DNA from: Pseudoalteromonas rubra
GTDB lineage: Bacteria > Pseudomonadota > Gammaproteobacteria > Enterobacterales > Alteromonadaceae
Direction: 5' to 3'
DNA: 64,000 bases
Assembly: GCF_001482385.1 (NCBI RefSeq)
Contig: NZ_CP013611.1
Span: 434,001-498,000 of the forward strand
This document shows positions 20,901 to 29,598 of this stretch, in pieces. The position numbers and the translations under genes are program-made. The notes beneath the pieces were generated by a model that ran no database searches, was not told the origin of the DNA, and worked only from the letters and a program-made list of their open reading frames with translations. Each line of letters starts with the position of its first letter. Position 1 is the stretch's first letter.

Positions 20901-21071
20901 AGTAATATCAATCATTACCCACAGTGGCCACGCACCAACTGGGCTGGCACACCGAGCCATGCGCTTGGTGGCGATATGCTGATACACAACGGTTACGTCT
21001 ACAAAGCCAAGTGGTGGACCAATGCTACGCCATCCAATGGTGGTGCCTGGCAGCAGGTTTGCTCGCTGTAA
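17910..21071 (+). CDS. Secreted GH18 chitinase with two chitin-binding modules
   Basis: 1053 residues. Signal peptide to about residue 28; CBM5/12 at 31-83 (AxxWW motif ANWW); two Ig-like domains at about 92-280; GH18 barrel at about 322-805 with the DxxDxDxE signature DGLDIDYEYP (Asp476, Asp479, Asp481, catalytic acid Glu483); a chitinase-C-type domain at about 826-970; and a second CBM5/12 at about 990-1053 (AKWW). It hydrolyses beta-1,4 links of chitin outside the cell. First gene of the operon, 48 bases before the AA10 gene. Resembles chitinase A of Vibrio/Alteromonas type; the symbol chiA is used inconsistently in this genus, so none is given. Confidence 0.95.
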   Translation: MQLVNIKKPAVKLSAIALALMAHHASAAVDCSEIPQWQAGQVYTSGQQVQQDNIAYLANWWNRSSPKLRSGQWQEWRKLGECQGGEQPNQSPVIDMEQPGSDMSVTEGEKLQFVFSAHDSDGIVRQVSVYHNDALVKVLDEAPYVLNWKARVGDHIFHAVAIDDDGAKSVSAKRTVQVAALPPEEKNTAPVSRLTAELPNELEVGSQVRLTLRSHDKENDRLTQVLTLNGQEIKRTELAQAHYEWSAASAGRHEFTLQATDEHGLVSETITRTFIVKAPGDDKTSQLDCLPAGLYRTPGVTSAYCDVYDSEGREKMGADHPRRVIGYFTSWRHGQNNQPSYLVNDIPWDKITHINYAFAHVNSQNELSIGDPKAEGNAATNMTWPGEAGVEMDPSLPYTGHFNLLNRYKKQYPHVKTMISVGGWAETGGYFDETGTRVNNGGFYTMTTHADGSVNHDGIRAFVASSVAFLRQYGFDGLDIDYEYPSSMKDSGHPEDFDISNQRRAGLNKSYQVLMKSLREALDKAGEQDGKHYMLTIASPSSGYLLRGMETFQTAQYLDFVNIMSYDLHGAWNDHVGHNAPLYDTGKDTELKTWNVYGTKEFGGIGYLNTDWAVNYFRGALPAGRINIGIPYYTRGFKDVRGGENGLWGRAPQPDQNACPKGTGIGEKNKCGNGAIGIDNLWHDIENGQEVAAGSNPLWHAKNLQHGINPSYLADYGLTPATDPDDVMRGDYVRHYDDIAVAPWLYNAQKKVFLSMEDTESMQTKLNYVLEKGLGGVMFWELAGDFDYHADKGEYFMGSTMTSLAYNTFNQSGTDYATVQGDAEFVVPESAVDIRFNAKDFPVGDQNYPIRPTFAFTNHSELDLSGATISFNVPVSTSAIFKSNWNARKKLGMKVEHDASNARGNNIGGFDNAFHRFSITLKNEWGGQLESFKPGETVNAQVIYYMPITGPVNFVIEKGSKQYAFTSEYPQLPVAKKSDDTSGGNPPSGTLCEGVELSNINHYPQWPRTNWAGTPSHALGGDMLIHNGYVYKAKWWTNATPSNGGAWQQVCSL

Positions 21072-21119
21072 TCCTCAACAAATAGCGGTGGCTTAACTGC
21101 CACCGCAGGAGATATCCCT

Positions 21120-22709
21120 ATGAAATATAATAAAACCCTATCGGCTCTTGCCGTGGGGATGACCTTGGCTGCTGCCAATCAGGCATTGGCGCACGGCTAT
21201 ATGGACTTTCCCAAGGCCCGTCAGGCGATTTGTCAGGAGCAGGGCGGATTTTGGTGGCCAAAAGATGGTTCCAAGATCCCCAATGCAGCCTGCCGCGCCG
21301 CATTTTTGAAATCTGGTCATGTACAGTTTATTCAAAAACATGAATTCGCTGCCAATACGGCACATTTTAACGATCAAAGCGCGGTTGAGGCGAATATTCC
21401 TGATGGCACTTTGTGTCATGCCGGCGATAAAAACAAAGCGGGCATGGGTTTACCCTCAACAGACTGGCAGACAACCCCAGTAACGGTCGACAGTCAGGGG
21501 CAAGTTAAAATTCGTTATCGGGCGACAACGCCACACAATCCCAGCTTTTGGCAGTTTTATCTGACCAAGCCGGGTGTTGATTTTAAAAACAAAGCACTTA
21601 GCTGGGCTGATCTCGAACTGGTACAAAGCCATGGCAATATCGACTTTTTTATAGCTCCCGATGGTAAACGTTACTACGAGATGAAAGTCGCAATTCCCGA
21701 GCGCTTTTCGGGTGATGCGATCCTTTACAGTCGCTGGCAGCGGGACGATGTAGTCGGAGAAGGTTTTTACAACTGTAGTGACATTACCATTGTCAGGGGA
21801 GCAGAACCTCAGCCACCACAAAGCTGGCATAACGCCGGGTACTATCTGCGTCAGGGGCAGCAAGCGCATGTTGGCGATACAGTTTGGGTGCGCGTGTTCG
21901 ACACCAATGGTAAAGAGTTGATCCAGGAAAAGCTCACTATTACTGAGCCTCATCACAATAACTGGCCTGAGTATTTTGCGACTCAGCTCAATGAGGCGTT
22001 TGCTTCGCTGATCCGTATTGGTATAAAGGATGAGCATGGCAATATTCACTTTGATGCAACCAGTCTGGCGAGTAATCAGGTTTTCGTCACTGATCAGACG
22101 CATAGCTTTAATCTCAGTGTGGTGGCTAAACCAGCCAATACACCGCCTACGGTACACCCCCCAGCAATACTGACCGTAAAAGAAGGGCAAAGTGCTCATT
22201 TGCATGTGCATGCTTTCGATGATCAGCAAAGCACACTGTATTTCGACTGGCAGCTACCGGCTCAGATCAGTTACACCGGAACCGGCTCAACCATCACGGT
22301 CACGGCCCCACAGGTTGATAAAGACACGCAGTTTAGTGGCAAGGTCACCGTCTCCGACGGACAGCTAAGCACCTCAGTCAATGTGGTTATTGCGGTGACT
22401 AATCAGGATACCACTCAAACACCACCCGATAGTGACGCCTGGCAGGCGGATAAGGTTTATACCGGTGGAGACATTGTGAGCTTTAACGGGAGTCAATACC
22501 GGGCCAAGTGGTGGGTTCGCGGACAGCGGCCAGACAGCAGCCATGCCTGGGAGCGCATAGCATCACCTTCTGAACCTCAAGACCAATGGCAAGCCTCAGT
22601 GGCTTACGCGGGGGGGGCTGTTGTGCGTTACCAGGGTCAACGTTATCAGGCCCGTTGGTGGACCCGTGGTCAGCAACCAGGCAAGCACAATGTGTGGAAA
22701 AAACTATAA
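21120..22709 (+). CDS. AA10 lytic polysaccharide monooxygenase, chitin-active type
   Basis: 529 residues. The signal peptide ends at Ala24, leaving His25 as mature N-terminus (HGYMDFPKAR), the first ligand of the copper histidine brace; the second is probably His139 in TPHNPSFWQFYLTK. Catalytic domain about 25-222, then a GbpA-domain-2-like region (about 225-330), an Ig/PKD-like domain (about 338-436) and two CBM5/12 modules (about 438-482 and 487-529, motifs AKWW and ARWW). Oxidative chain cleavage opens crystalline chitin for the flanking GH18 enzymes. AGGAG precedes the ATG; the next gene follows after 19 bases. Confidence 0.95.
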   Translation: MKYNKTLSALAVGMTLAAANQALAHGYMDFPKARQAICQEQGGFWWPKDGSKIPNAACRAAFLKSGHVQFIQKHEFAANTAHFNDQSAVEANIPDGTLCHAGDKNKAGMGLPSTDWQTTPVTVDSQGQVKIRYRATTPHNPSFWQFYLTKPGVDFKNKALSWADLELVQSHGNIDFFIAPDGKRYYEMKVAIPERFSGDAILYSRWQRDDVVGEGFYNCSDITIVRGAEPQPPQSWHNAGYYLRQGQQAHVGDTVWVRVFDTNGKELIQEKLTITEPHHNNWPEYFATQLNEAFASLIRIGIKDEHGNIHFDATSLASNQVFVTDQTHSFNLSVVAKPANTPPTVHPPAILTVKEGQSAHLHVHAFDDQQSTLYFDWQLPAQISYTGTGSTITVTAPQVDKDTQFSGKVTVSDGQLSTSVNVVIAVTNQDTTQTPPDSDAWQADKVYTGGDIVSFNGSQYRAKWWVRGQRPDSSHAWERIASPSEPQDQWQASVAYAGGAVVRYQGQRYQARWWTRGQQPGKHNVWKKL

Positions 22710-22728
22710 CAACGAACGAGGAAAAAAC

Positions 22729-25371
22729 ATGTTTAACTATTTGATCAGTGCGGCTGCGGTCGCATCAGCTTTATCAGTAGCGACAGCTGTCGCCGCACCA
22801 TCAACCCCGAGCATCAACTGGAAACCGCAAAATTACTCGTTCGTTGACGTCAACATTTACGGCAGAGGCTCCTACAAACAGCTGATCCAGGCCAAAGAGG
22901 TGGTCGATATCGCCATCGAATGGAATGCCTGGTCGGGCAAAGGAGGGGACAGCTACAAAGTGTACTTTGATGACAAGGTGGTTAATGAAGGGCAGTTGGC
23001 GAAAGGCACCACCAGCGGGGTGATCCGTTTCCCTTATCATAAATCAGGCCGTCATGAATTGCGCATTTCATTGTGTGATGCGTCCGGTTGCGCCACCTCT
23101 GCCAGTAAGCCCATCGTAATTGCCGATACCGATGGTGGGCACCTGGAACCACTCAAGCTGAACGTCAACCCCAATAACAAGCAGTATGACACAGACCCAA
23201 ATACTGTGGTGGGTGCCTATTTTGTCGAGTGGGGCATATACGGCCGAAACTTTGATGTAACCCAGCTCCCGACGGATAACCTGACTCACCTGTTGTATGG
23301 CTTCATTCCTATTTGTGGGCCGAATGACTCGCTGGCAGAAATTGAAAATGGCAATAGTCTGCGCGCGTTAAAGTTGGCGTGTGGCAGCTCTGAAGACTAT
23401 GAAGTGGTGATCCACGACCCCTGGGCTGCGGTGCAAAAAGCCCTGCCGGGGATCAGCAGTAAAGATCCAATTCGCGGTACCTACGCGCAATTAATGGCGC
23501 TTAAACAGCGTAACCCGGACCTGAAGATATTACCTTCGGTGGGGGGCTGGACTTTATCCGATCCCTTCTTTGACTTTACCGACAAAGCGAATCGCGACAC
23601 CTTTGTCAGGTCAATGCGCGAGTTCCTGACAACCTGGAAATTCTATGATGGTGTGGATATAGACTGGGAATTCCCGGGCGGTGATGGTGCCCACCCAGAC
23701 TTAGGCGCAAGCACGGATGGTGAAACCTATGTGTTGCTGATGAAAGAGCTCAGAGTAATGTTGGATGAGCTGGAAGCCCAGACGGGTCGCGACTATGAAC
23801 TGACATCAGCCATTGGCACTGGCTGGGACAAAATCGAAGATGTGGATTATCGCGATGCTGCGCAGTACATGGATTACATCTTTGCCATGACTTATGACTT
23901 TTACGGTGGCTGGAACAATGAAACAGGTCATCAGACGGGCATTTATTGTGGTTCACACCTGAGTTCAGATGAATGTCAGGGTAACGGGTTAGATGAGCAA
24001 GGGAAGGCAAGAAAAGGCCCTGCTTATACCCTGGACAATGCAATTCAGTTACTGCTTAAGCAAGGTGTGCCCAGTGAAAAGCTGGTAGTTGGTGCAGCCA
24101 TGTACGGACGTGGCTGGGAAGGTGTTTATCCGAACAATGCGCAAATTGCTGATAACCCGATGACCGCGCCGGCCAATGGTAAGTTGCGTGGTAGTACGTC
24201 ACAGGGCGTTTGGGAAGCCGGTGTCATTGACTATAAAGGGCTCAAGGCACACATGATTGGCCGTGATGAGCTGGGCATCAATGGCTTTGAAGTGGGTTAT
24301 GACACCACAGCCGAAGCGGCTTATGTTTGGAACCGTGATACAGGCACATTGGTGACCTATGACAGTCCGCGCTCCGTCAGAGCAAAAGGGCAATATGTCC
24401 GTGAACACAATCTGGGCGGCTTGTTTGCCTGGGAAATTGATGCGGATGACGGTGATATTCTCAATGCGATGCACGAAGGATTGGCCGGGAAAGTGACTGA
24501 GCCGGTACCAGTGAACAAAGCACCAGTAGTCACAATGCTGCCTAACCTGACGCTGGCGGCGGGTGACATTTATATTCTGACTGCCGATGCGCGCGATCCG
24601 GAAGGTAAAGCACTGACTTATCGCTGGTCTGGTGATGCTCAGCTGAATCTGCAAAGTGAGTATGACAGCGTTATCGTAACGGCACCAAATATCACTCAGG
24701 ACGCGGTGTATACGGTTAACTTGCAGGTTTCCGATGGGGTGAACCAGGTACAGCGACAGGTCAAAGTACTGGTAAAAGCGCCGGTGGTTGAAAATAAAGC
24801 GCCAATTGTTGGAAATATCGCGAGTATTAGCCTGGATGAAAAGTCCAGCAAAACGCTGACCGTAAGTGCTACTGATCCGGAAGGCAAAGTACTGAGTTAT
24901 CGTTGGAATGTGCCTGGTCACGCAATCAGCGGGCAGGGCGCATCTGTCACCCTGAACGCCTCTGAAGTAGATAAAACACAGACTGTGACTGGTACTGTGA
25001 CCGTCAGCGATGGTGTCCATGAAGTGCAGCGTCAGTTTAACGTCACAGTGAAAAATCTGGCTGAAACGCCTGAACCGACGCCTGGGGATGGCAAAACCAC
25101 CTGGGATGCCAACACAGTGTATGTAGGCGGTGATAAGGTGTTTTACAAAGGCGTTGAATATCGTGCTCGCTGGTGGACACGAGGAGCAACGCCTTCCAAC
25201 GGGGGCGTGTGGCAGGAAATCATTCCAGACGATGGCAAAGTGCGAGCATGGCGCAGTGACCTGGTTTATACCGGCGGAGACAAAGTCTCACACGGCGGAG
25301 AAACCTGGCAGGCACGTTGGTGGACTCGAGGTCAGACGCCAGGTACTAACGGTGTGTGGCGCAAGCTATAA
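22729..25371 (+). CDS. Secreted GH18 chitinase, Serratia ChiA-like, with two CBM5/12
   Basis: 880 residues from ATG 22729, chosen because it has a GAGG ribosome site and begins a signal peptide; the longer frame runs into the AA10 gene. Order: ChitinaseA_N fibronectin-like domain (about 24-150), GH18 barrel (about 160-583) with DGVDIDWEFP (Asp307, Asp310, Asp312, catalytic Glu314, close to Glu315 of Serratia ChiA), two Ig-like/PKD-like domains (about 594-680 and 688-780, both starting NKAP), and tandem CBM5/12 (791-833 and 840-880, both ARWW). Probably a processive partner to the first chitinase; processivity is inferred from the ChiA likeness. Confidence 0.94.
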   Translation: MFNYLISAAAVASALSVATAVAAPSTPSINWKPQNYSFVDVNIYGRGSYKQLIQAKEVVDIAIEWNAWSGKGGDSYKVYFDDKVVNEGQLAKGTTSGVIRFPYHKSGRHELRISLCDASGCATSASKPIVIADTDGGHLEPLKLNVNPNNKQYDTDPNTVVGAYFVEWGIYGRNFDVTQLPTDNLTHLLYGFIPICGPNDSLAEIENGNSLRALKLACGSSEDYEVVIHDPWAAVQKALPGISSKDPIRGTYAQLMALKQRNPDLKILPSVGGWTLSDPFFDFTDKANRDTFVRSMREFLTTWKFYDGVDIDWEFPGGDGAHPDLGASTDGETYVLLMKELRVMLDELEAQTGRDYELTSAIGTGWDKIEDVDYRDAAQYMDYIFAMTYDFYGGWNNETGHQTGIYCGSHLSSDECQGNGLDEQGKARKGPAYTLDNAIQLLLKQGVPSEKLVVGAAMYGRGWEGVYPNNAQIADNPMTAPANGKLRGSTSQGVWEAGVIDYKGLKAHMIGRDELGINGFEVGYDTTAEAAYVWNRDTGTLVTYDSPRSVRAKGQYVREHNLGGLFAWEIDADDGDILNAMHEGLAGKVTEPVPVNKAPVVTMLPNLTLAAGDIYILTADARDPEGKALTYRWSGDAQLNLQSEYDSVIVTAPNITQDAVYTVNLQVSDGVNQVQRQVKVLVKAPVVENKAPIVGNIASISLDEKSSKTLTVSATDPEGKVLSYRWNVPGHAISGQGASVTLNASEVDKTQTVTGTVTVSDGVHEVQRQFNVTVKNLAETPEPTPGDGKTTWDANTVYVGGDKVFYKGVEYRARWWTRGATPSNGGVWQEIIPDDGKVRAWRSDLVYTGGDKVSHGGETWQARWWTRGQTPGTNGVWRKL

Positions 25372-25459
25372 ATTAACTCACTGTTACGGATAGTCCTTAT
25401 TAGCGCAGGGATGCGCTGCCAACGGATAAATAAAAACAACGAACAATAAGAGCATAATC

Positions 25460-28216
25460 ATGTACAAATTATCACCCATAGCGTCTTTTCTCGGTGCGAT
25501 GAGCGTATTTGGTGCCACAGCCAGCACAGCACCAGTGAGCATTCATAGCGACCAGCAACTTGAGTCACAGCTCATTGAACAATTGCAACAATCAACGCGC
25601 TTTTTCCAATCTCGTCAGGCACGTGTTCAGGCTGGCCTTGAATTTAAAACCCATAGCCGCAGTAAAGATGGCAAACACCTTCGTCGTAGCCAGTATTATC
25701 AAGGGGTCCGCGTACACGGTGGGGAAATTGTCACACATCATGACGCACAAAACTTGTTTAGTGTGTGGTTTTCACCGCAGGGGGATATCACCGGGATCAG
25801 TGGTTCAGTGGTGCCGGCTCCCAGGCTGGATTCAATTGTTGCGTCAATTGATGAAGCACAAGCACTGAGTAGTGCAAAGAGCAGTATTTCGGATCTATTG
25901 CTCACTCACGATGAGCAGGTTGAACTGGTGGTTTATCCTTATCAGAGCGGCTTTAGATTGGCATACATGGTCACTTTCTTTGCTGAGACAGAGCACGCCC
26001 CCAGCAGACCGGAGTTTTTCATTGATGCGCACAGTGCTGAAATCCTGAGTCATGTTGAGACTCTGACCCATGGAAAAATTGGTACGGGCCCCGGCGGCAA
26101 TGAGAAAATCGGCCGTCATTATTACGGCGAAGGCAAGCCGAAGTTTTATGCGACTGAGCGTGACGATGGACGCTGTGCGCTGGCGCATGATGACATTCGT
26201 GTGATCGATATGGGACACGACATCAGCAATACCGAGACCTTCGTGTTTGATTGTCATGAGAACCAGCATAAGTCAGTCAATGGTGCCTATTCTCCCCTCA
26301 ATGATGCCATGTATTATGGTAAAGCGACGCTGGAGATGTTTGATGACTGGTACAGCAGCCGTGCACTGGAAGGCGATTTGGTGATGCGGGTGCACTACCG
26401 CGAAAATTATCTCAACGCGTTCTGGAATGGCAAAGAAGTGACGTTTGGTGATGGCAACTTGTCTCGTTATGGCGTATATCCTTTCACATCGCTGGGCGTG
26501 GTCGCCCATGAAATTGCCCATGGTGTGACTTCGCAGAACTCAAAGCTGGTTTATAGCAGTATGTCAGGCGGGGTGAACGAGGCGTTTTCAGACATGACGT
26601 CGGAGGCATTGGAGTGTTTTCTGAATCAAGACGCCGATGGCAATTGTGAAGTGGATTGGTTAATCGGTGCCAGCATTTTCAAAAACCGTACAGCGCTGCG
26701 CTATATGGATGATCCAACCAAAGACGGCAAGTCTATTGATCATGCGGATGATTACACTATAGGGCTCGATGTTCATTATAGTTCTGGGGTATTTAATAAA
26801 GCTTTTTATCTGCTATCTACGACACCTGGCTGGGGCGTAAAAAAAGCCTATGAGGTGATGTTGCACGCAAACAAACACTACTGGGTGTACAACGGCAATT
26901 TTGAGTCGCTGGCTTGCGGTGTAACGGATGCGGCCGAAGAGCTGGGTTACGATATCAAGGATGTGGGCAGGGCATTTAAACAGGTCGGCGTGTTTGCCTG
27001 CACAGAAAATAAAGCCCCTGAAATCACCATAACGAGCCCGGAAGAGGGTAGTCGTTTTAAGATTAACTCAGCGCTGACTTTCAGTGCCGATGCGCAAGAT
27101 GACTATGGTGAAGTTGCTAAAGTGACCTTTATTGTGAACGGAGAGCAATATCAGACAATAACCGAGGCGCCTTTTGAGGTGCGCTGGCAAAGCGATCAGA
27201 CGGGTATCTATCAACTGAGTGCGATAGTGGAAGATAATGAAGGCTTACGTGTAACCTCAGATCCTGTGCAGTTTACGTTAATCGACCCGAGTCAATGTCA
27301 GACACCCCAATGGCAGGAAAATCAGGTCTATGTGCAGGGCAATAAAGCCGCCTTTGATGGCTATGAATACACTGCTAAATGGTGGAATCGCGGTCAAAGT
27401 CCTGCGCATAATTCGGGTTCCTGGGGAGCGTGGCAGCGCGGCGTTGAGTGTAGCCAGACTAAGGAGCAACCAAACCAGGCACCTGAACTGATCTTCTTGT
27501 CACCTGAGAACAACCTCGAAGTCAAAGAAGGTAGCCGGGTAGCGGTGGCACTAAGCGCAACCGATCAGGATGGTGAAGTGAAAGAGGTGCTGTTCAGTGT
27601 GAATGGCCAGCTATTGACTGAGCTTACCCGAGCACCTTATGTGTTTAATTTTAATGCTCAGCAAGCTGGCGAGTACACCTTGAGTGCTGTTGCAGTGGAT
27701 GATGACGGTGCGCGCTCTCATGTTGTAACACGGACTATTAAAGTGGCACCAAGTCAGGGTGAGGTAAATGCGCCTGAGGTGGTTTTAACCAGCCCCAAAA
27801 ATGGTAGTCAGTTTGTCCCTGAGCAGCCAATTATGCTTCAGGTTCAAGCGTCGGATAAAGATGGTGATTTGGCTCAGGTCCGATATTTCATTAACGGCAA
27901 ACAAGTAGCAAGCAGCAATCTTGAGCCTTTCAGTGCGTCGACGACTCTGAGCGAGGCAGGGACCTACGAGCTGTATGCCGTGGCCAGCGATAAGAGCGGT
28001 TTGCAAACGCGTTCAGCCACGCACCAAATTAGCATCAAAGCGAAGGCACCAGGCTGTCGGACTCGTGGCTGGTCTGCTGGCACTGTATATACCGCTGGTG
28101 ATCAGGTGAGCTATAACGGCAAACTGTACCAGGCAAAATGGTGGACACGTAATCAAGTTCCGGCTGATTACTCAAGCCGCTGGGCAGTGTGGAAAGTAAT
28201 TGGGGAGTGCAAGTAA
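25460..28216 (+). CDS. Secreted M4 (thermolysin-type) metalloprotease with two chitin-binding modules
   Basis: 918 residues. Signal peptide, FTP and PepSY propeptide regions (to about 200), then the M4 catalytic domain (about 205-513) with zinc motif HEIAH (His350, Glu351, His354) and third ligand Glu374 in GGVNEAFSDM, 24 residues on as in thermolysin. The C-terminal half alternates Ig-like domains (about 520-610, 671-765, 770-860) with CBM5/12 modules (about 612-665 and 865-918, both AKWW). It lies 88 bases after the second chitinase with no U-tract terminator between, so it probably belongs to the operon and may strip protein from chitin of shells and exoskeletons. Confidence 0.93.
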   Translation: MYKLSPIASFLGAMSVFGATASTAPVSIHSDQQLESQLIEQLQQSTRFFQSRQARVQAGLEFKTHSRSKDGKHLRRSQYYQGVRVHGGEIVTHHDAQNLFSVWFSPQGDITGISGSVVPAPRLDSIVASIDEAQALSSAKSSISDLLLTHDEQVELVVYPYQSGFRLAYMVTFFAETEHAPSRPEFFIDAHSAEILSHVETLTHGKIGTGPGGNEKIGRHYYGEGKPKFYATERDDGRCALAHDDIRVIDMGHDISNTETFVFDCHENQHKSVNGAYSPLNDAMYYGKATLEMFDDWYSSRALEGDLVMRVHYRENYLNAFWNGKEVTFGDGNLSRYGVYPFTSLGVVAHEIAHGVTSQNSKLVYSSMSGGVNEAFSDMTSEALECFLNQDADGNCEVDWLIGASIFKNRTALRYMDDPTKDGKSIDHADDYTIGLDVHYSSGVFNKAFYLLSTTPGWGVKKAYEVMLHANKHYWVYNGNFESLACGVTDAAEELGYDIKDVGRAFKQVGVFACTENKAPEITITSPEEGSRFKINSALTFSADAQDDYGEVAKVTFIVNGEQYQTITEAPFEVRWQSDQTGIYQLSAIVEDNEGLRVTSDPVQFTLIDPSQCQTPQWQENQVYVQGNKAAFDGYEYTAKWWNRGQSPAHNSGSWGAWQRGVECSQTKEQPNQAPELIFLSPENNLEVKEGSRVAVALSATDQDGEVKEVLFSVNGQLLTELTRAPYVFNFNAQQAGEYTLSAVAVDDDGARSHVVTRTIKVAPSQGEVNAPEVVLTSPKNGSQFVPEQPIMLQVQASDKDGDLAQVRYFINGKQVASSNLEPFSASTTLSEAGTYELYAVASDKSGLQTRSATHQISIKAKAPGCRTRGWSAGTVYTAGDQVSYNGKLYQAKWWTRNQVPADYSSRWAVWKVIGECK

Positions 28217-28226
28217 TTCAACTCAA

Positions 28227-28254
28227 GGGCCTGAACTGCTTTTGTATCAGGCCC
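28227..28254 (+). terminator. Hairpin at the end of the chitin operon
   Basis: Perfect 8-bp stem GGGCCTGA / TCAGGCCC with a 12-nt loop, 10 bases after the protease stop. The T-run is poor, so termination may be partial or factor-dependent. Confidence 0.55.
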
Positions 28255-28366
28255 ACCTTGCCTGTTGCGTAATGAGACAAAAGGTAACATTAAATAACAT
28301 GCAACTGGTTGGTCACTATCATACACCCAGATAGAATGCAGCGTAGAGCTTGTTTAAGGACAAATA

Positions 28367-29083
28367 ATGAGGAAACGCACATTCATAGCACTCATACTAT
28401 CGGGTATTCTGGTTGGCTGTGGTTCTGGCAACAGTGAGCCCACGTCTGGTATAACAGGGCCTGTAACGCCACCGAAACCGAGTGTAAAAAGCTCTAAGAT
28501 AGTCACTCAGGGATTTGAAGTGAGCATCTATAATCGACTGGCCGAGCAAGATGCCGGCGATCCTGAGTACAATCGAGATACACCTTATCAGGCGAACGAA
28601 CCTGTCACTTATCGGGATATCGTGTTTGGCCTCGACACGCAAACAGAGTCAGTACAATTGGCGTCCGGGTTTGAAACATTTACACCGTTTCAGTTGATTT
28701 CCAAAGCCCATGCTTTGTCGCCGATGCCCCCACAGACAGAAGAAAGTATTGTGTCAATGGATATCACCTCAGCAATGGATTTTAGTCAGCAACACCCCTC
28801 CGGGAGCAATCTGAATGCATTATTTTCGGTGACTTATGATGACGCGCTCAACAGATATTATTCTTACAAAAACGACACGAAAACGTTTTTTACAGTGGAA
28901 GAGTTTTTACAATACGGTCGCGATGGACAGGCGTTGAACGCAGGCTTTACGCGCAATTTAGTGCTAAATACAGGACTTGAGTATCCTGTAAACATGACTT
29001 TTTACATCAGGATAGAATTGGATAACGGGAAAGTCTTCTCGTTAGAGACGCAAGAGATAACCTTTCAGGTTCTGGACGAATAA
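28367..29083 (+). CDS. Predicted lipoprotein of unknown function
   Basis: 238 residues beginning with a lipoprotein signal peptide and lipobox LVGC (cysteine at about residue 18), then a Gly/Ser/Thr/Pro linker. The rest has alternating polar/hydrophobic pattern suggestive of beta structure; no family was recognised. AAGGA precedes ATG 28367. It lies 150 bases after the chitin operon behind a hairpin and may be separately transcribed. Membership in the chitin system is possible but unsupported. Confidence 0.75.
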   Translation: MRKRTFIALILSGILVGCGSGNSEPTSGITGPVTPPKPSVKSSKIVTQGFEVSIYNRLAEQDAGDPEYNRDTPYQANEPVTYRDIVFGLDTQTESVQLASGFETFTPFQLISKAHALSPMPPQTEESIVSMDITSAMDFSQQHPSGSNLNALFSVTYDDALNRYYSYKNDTKTFFTVEEFLQYGRDGQALNAGFTRNLVLNTGLEYPVNMTFYIRIELDNGKVFSLETQEITFQVLDE

Positions 29084-29128
29084 CGTAGGAACAATCCACT
29101 ACTGTTTAATAACGGATTTGCAACATGA

Positions 29129-29152
29129 AAGCCGGTTCAGATGAACCGGCTT
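29129..29152. terminator. Bidirectional terminator hairpin
   Basis: AAGCCGGTTCA / TGAACCGGCTT, perfect 11-bp arms, between the converging lipoprotein gene and the minus-strand phosphate-binding-like gene. In both directions the stem is followed by a few T residues. Confidence 0.7.
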
Positions 29153-29180
29153 AAGACTGATATAAAAGCACCAAAAGTTG

Positions 29181-29588
29181 CTAAAACTGTTGTATTACTT
29201 TCACAGCATCAGTGACCGAATCGGAAGAGACAAAGCCAATTGTATCCGGGTTTGCAGAAACCATTTTGATGACTTCTGCGTCATTAGAGACTTCCTTGGG
29301 TGGTGTGCCTTTACCAGTAAAGATGAGTTTAGACCAATATGCCTTGAGCTGAGCAGAAGATTTATTAAGTGCTTTGCTGTTAAACTCATCGGTGATCGGG
29401 TTACCCGGCTCTTGTGACACCGGGATCGCTTTATTCCCATTGGAAAAAGATTTCTCTTTGCCAGTAAAAATACGGTTGATTGTTGAGGTATCAAAGCTAC
29501 TGCCGTTGCTGGGGTGAACAATCACGGATACGCCAGCATAAGCGTTAAAAGCCGACGACAATAGCACTGCGTATATTAAATTTCTCAT
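29181..29588 (-). CDS. Small periplasmic phosphate-binding-like (PstS-like half) protein, copy 1
   Basis: 135 residues from the ATG at 29588, which has an AGGGG site and starts a signal peptide (MRNLIYAVLLSSAFNAYA); the longer frame overlaps the porin. Motifs VIVHPSNGS, IFTGKEKSFSNGNKAIPVSQ, LKAYWSKLIFTGKG and IGFVSSDSV match the short PBP-like-2 proteins often annotated as phosphate ABC transporter substrate-binding protein, but it has about half the length of PstS and no permease gene is nearby. It follows the porin gene by 10 bases. A paralogue with the same context is at 34258-34662. Ligand unproven. Confidence 0.85.
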   Translation of the reverse strand: MRNLIYAVLLSSAFNAYAGVSVIVHPSNGSSFDTSTINRIFTGKEKSFSNGNKAIPVSQEPGNPITDEFNSKALNKSSAQLKAYWSKLIFTGKGTPPKEVSNDAEVIKMVSANPDTIGFVSSDSVTDAVKVIQQF

Positions 29589-29598
29589 GTCATTTCCC

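Noticed and set aside
21456..22229. 257-codon minus-strand ORF inside the AA10 gene
   Set aside because: Antisense shadow; no ribosome site or domain.
22621..22728. Upstream extension of the second chitinase ORF
   Set aside because: It overlaps the AA10 gene end; ATG 22729 has a ribosome site and signal peptide.
24199..25020. 273-codon minus-strand ORF inside the second chitinase gene
   Set aside because: Antisense to a well-supported gene, no recognisable domain; typical shadow of biased codon use.
25402..25417. Hairpin AGCGCA-GGGA-TGCGCT between second chitinase and protease as a terminator
   Set aside because: No T-run follows and the stem is short; it does not support splitting the operon.
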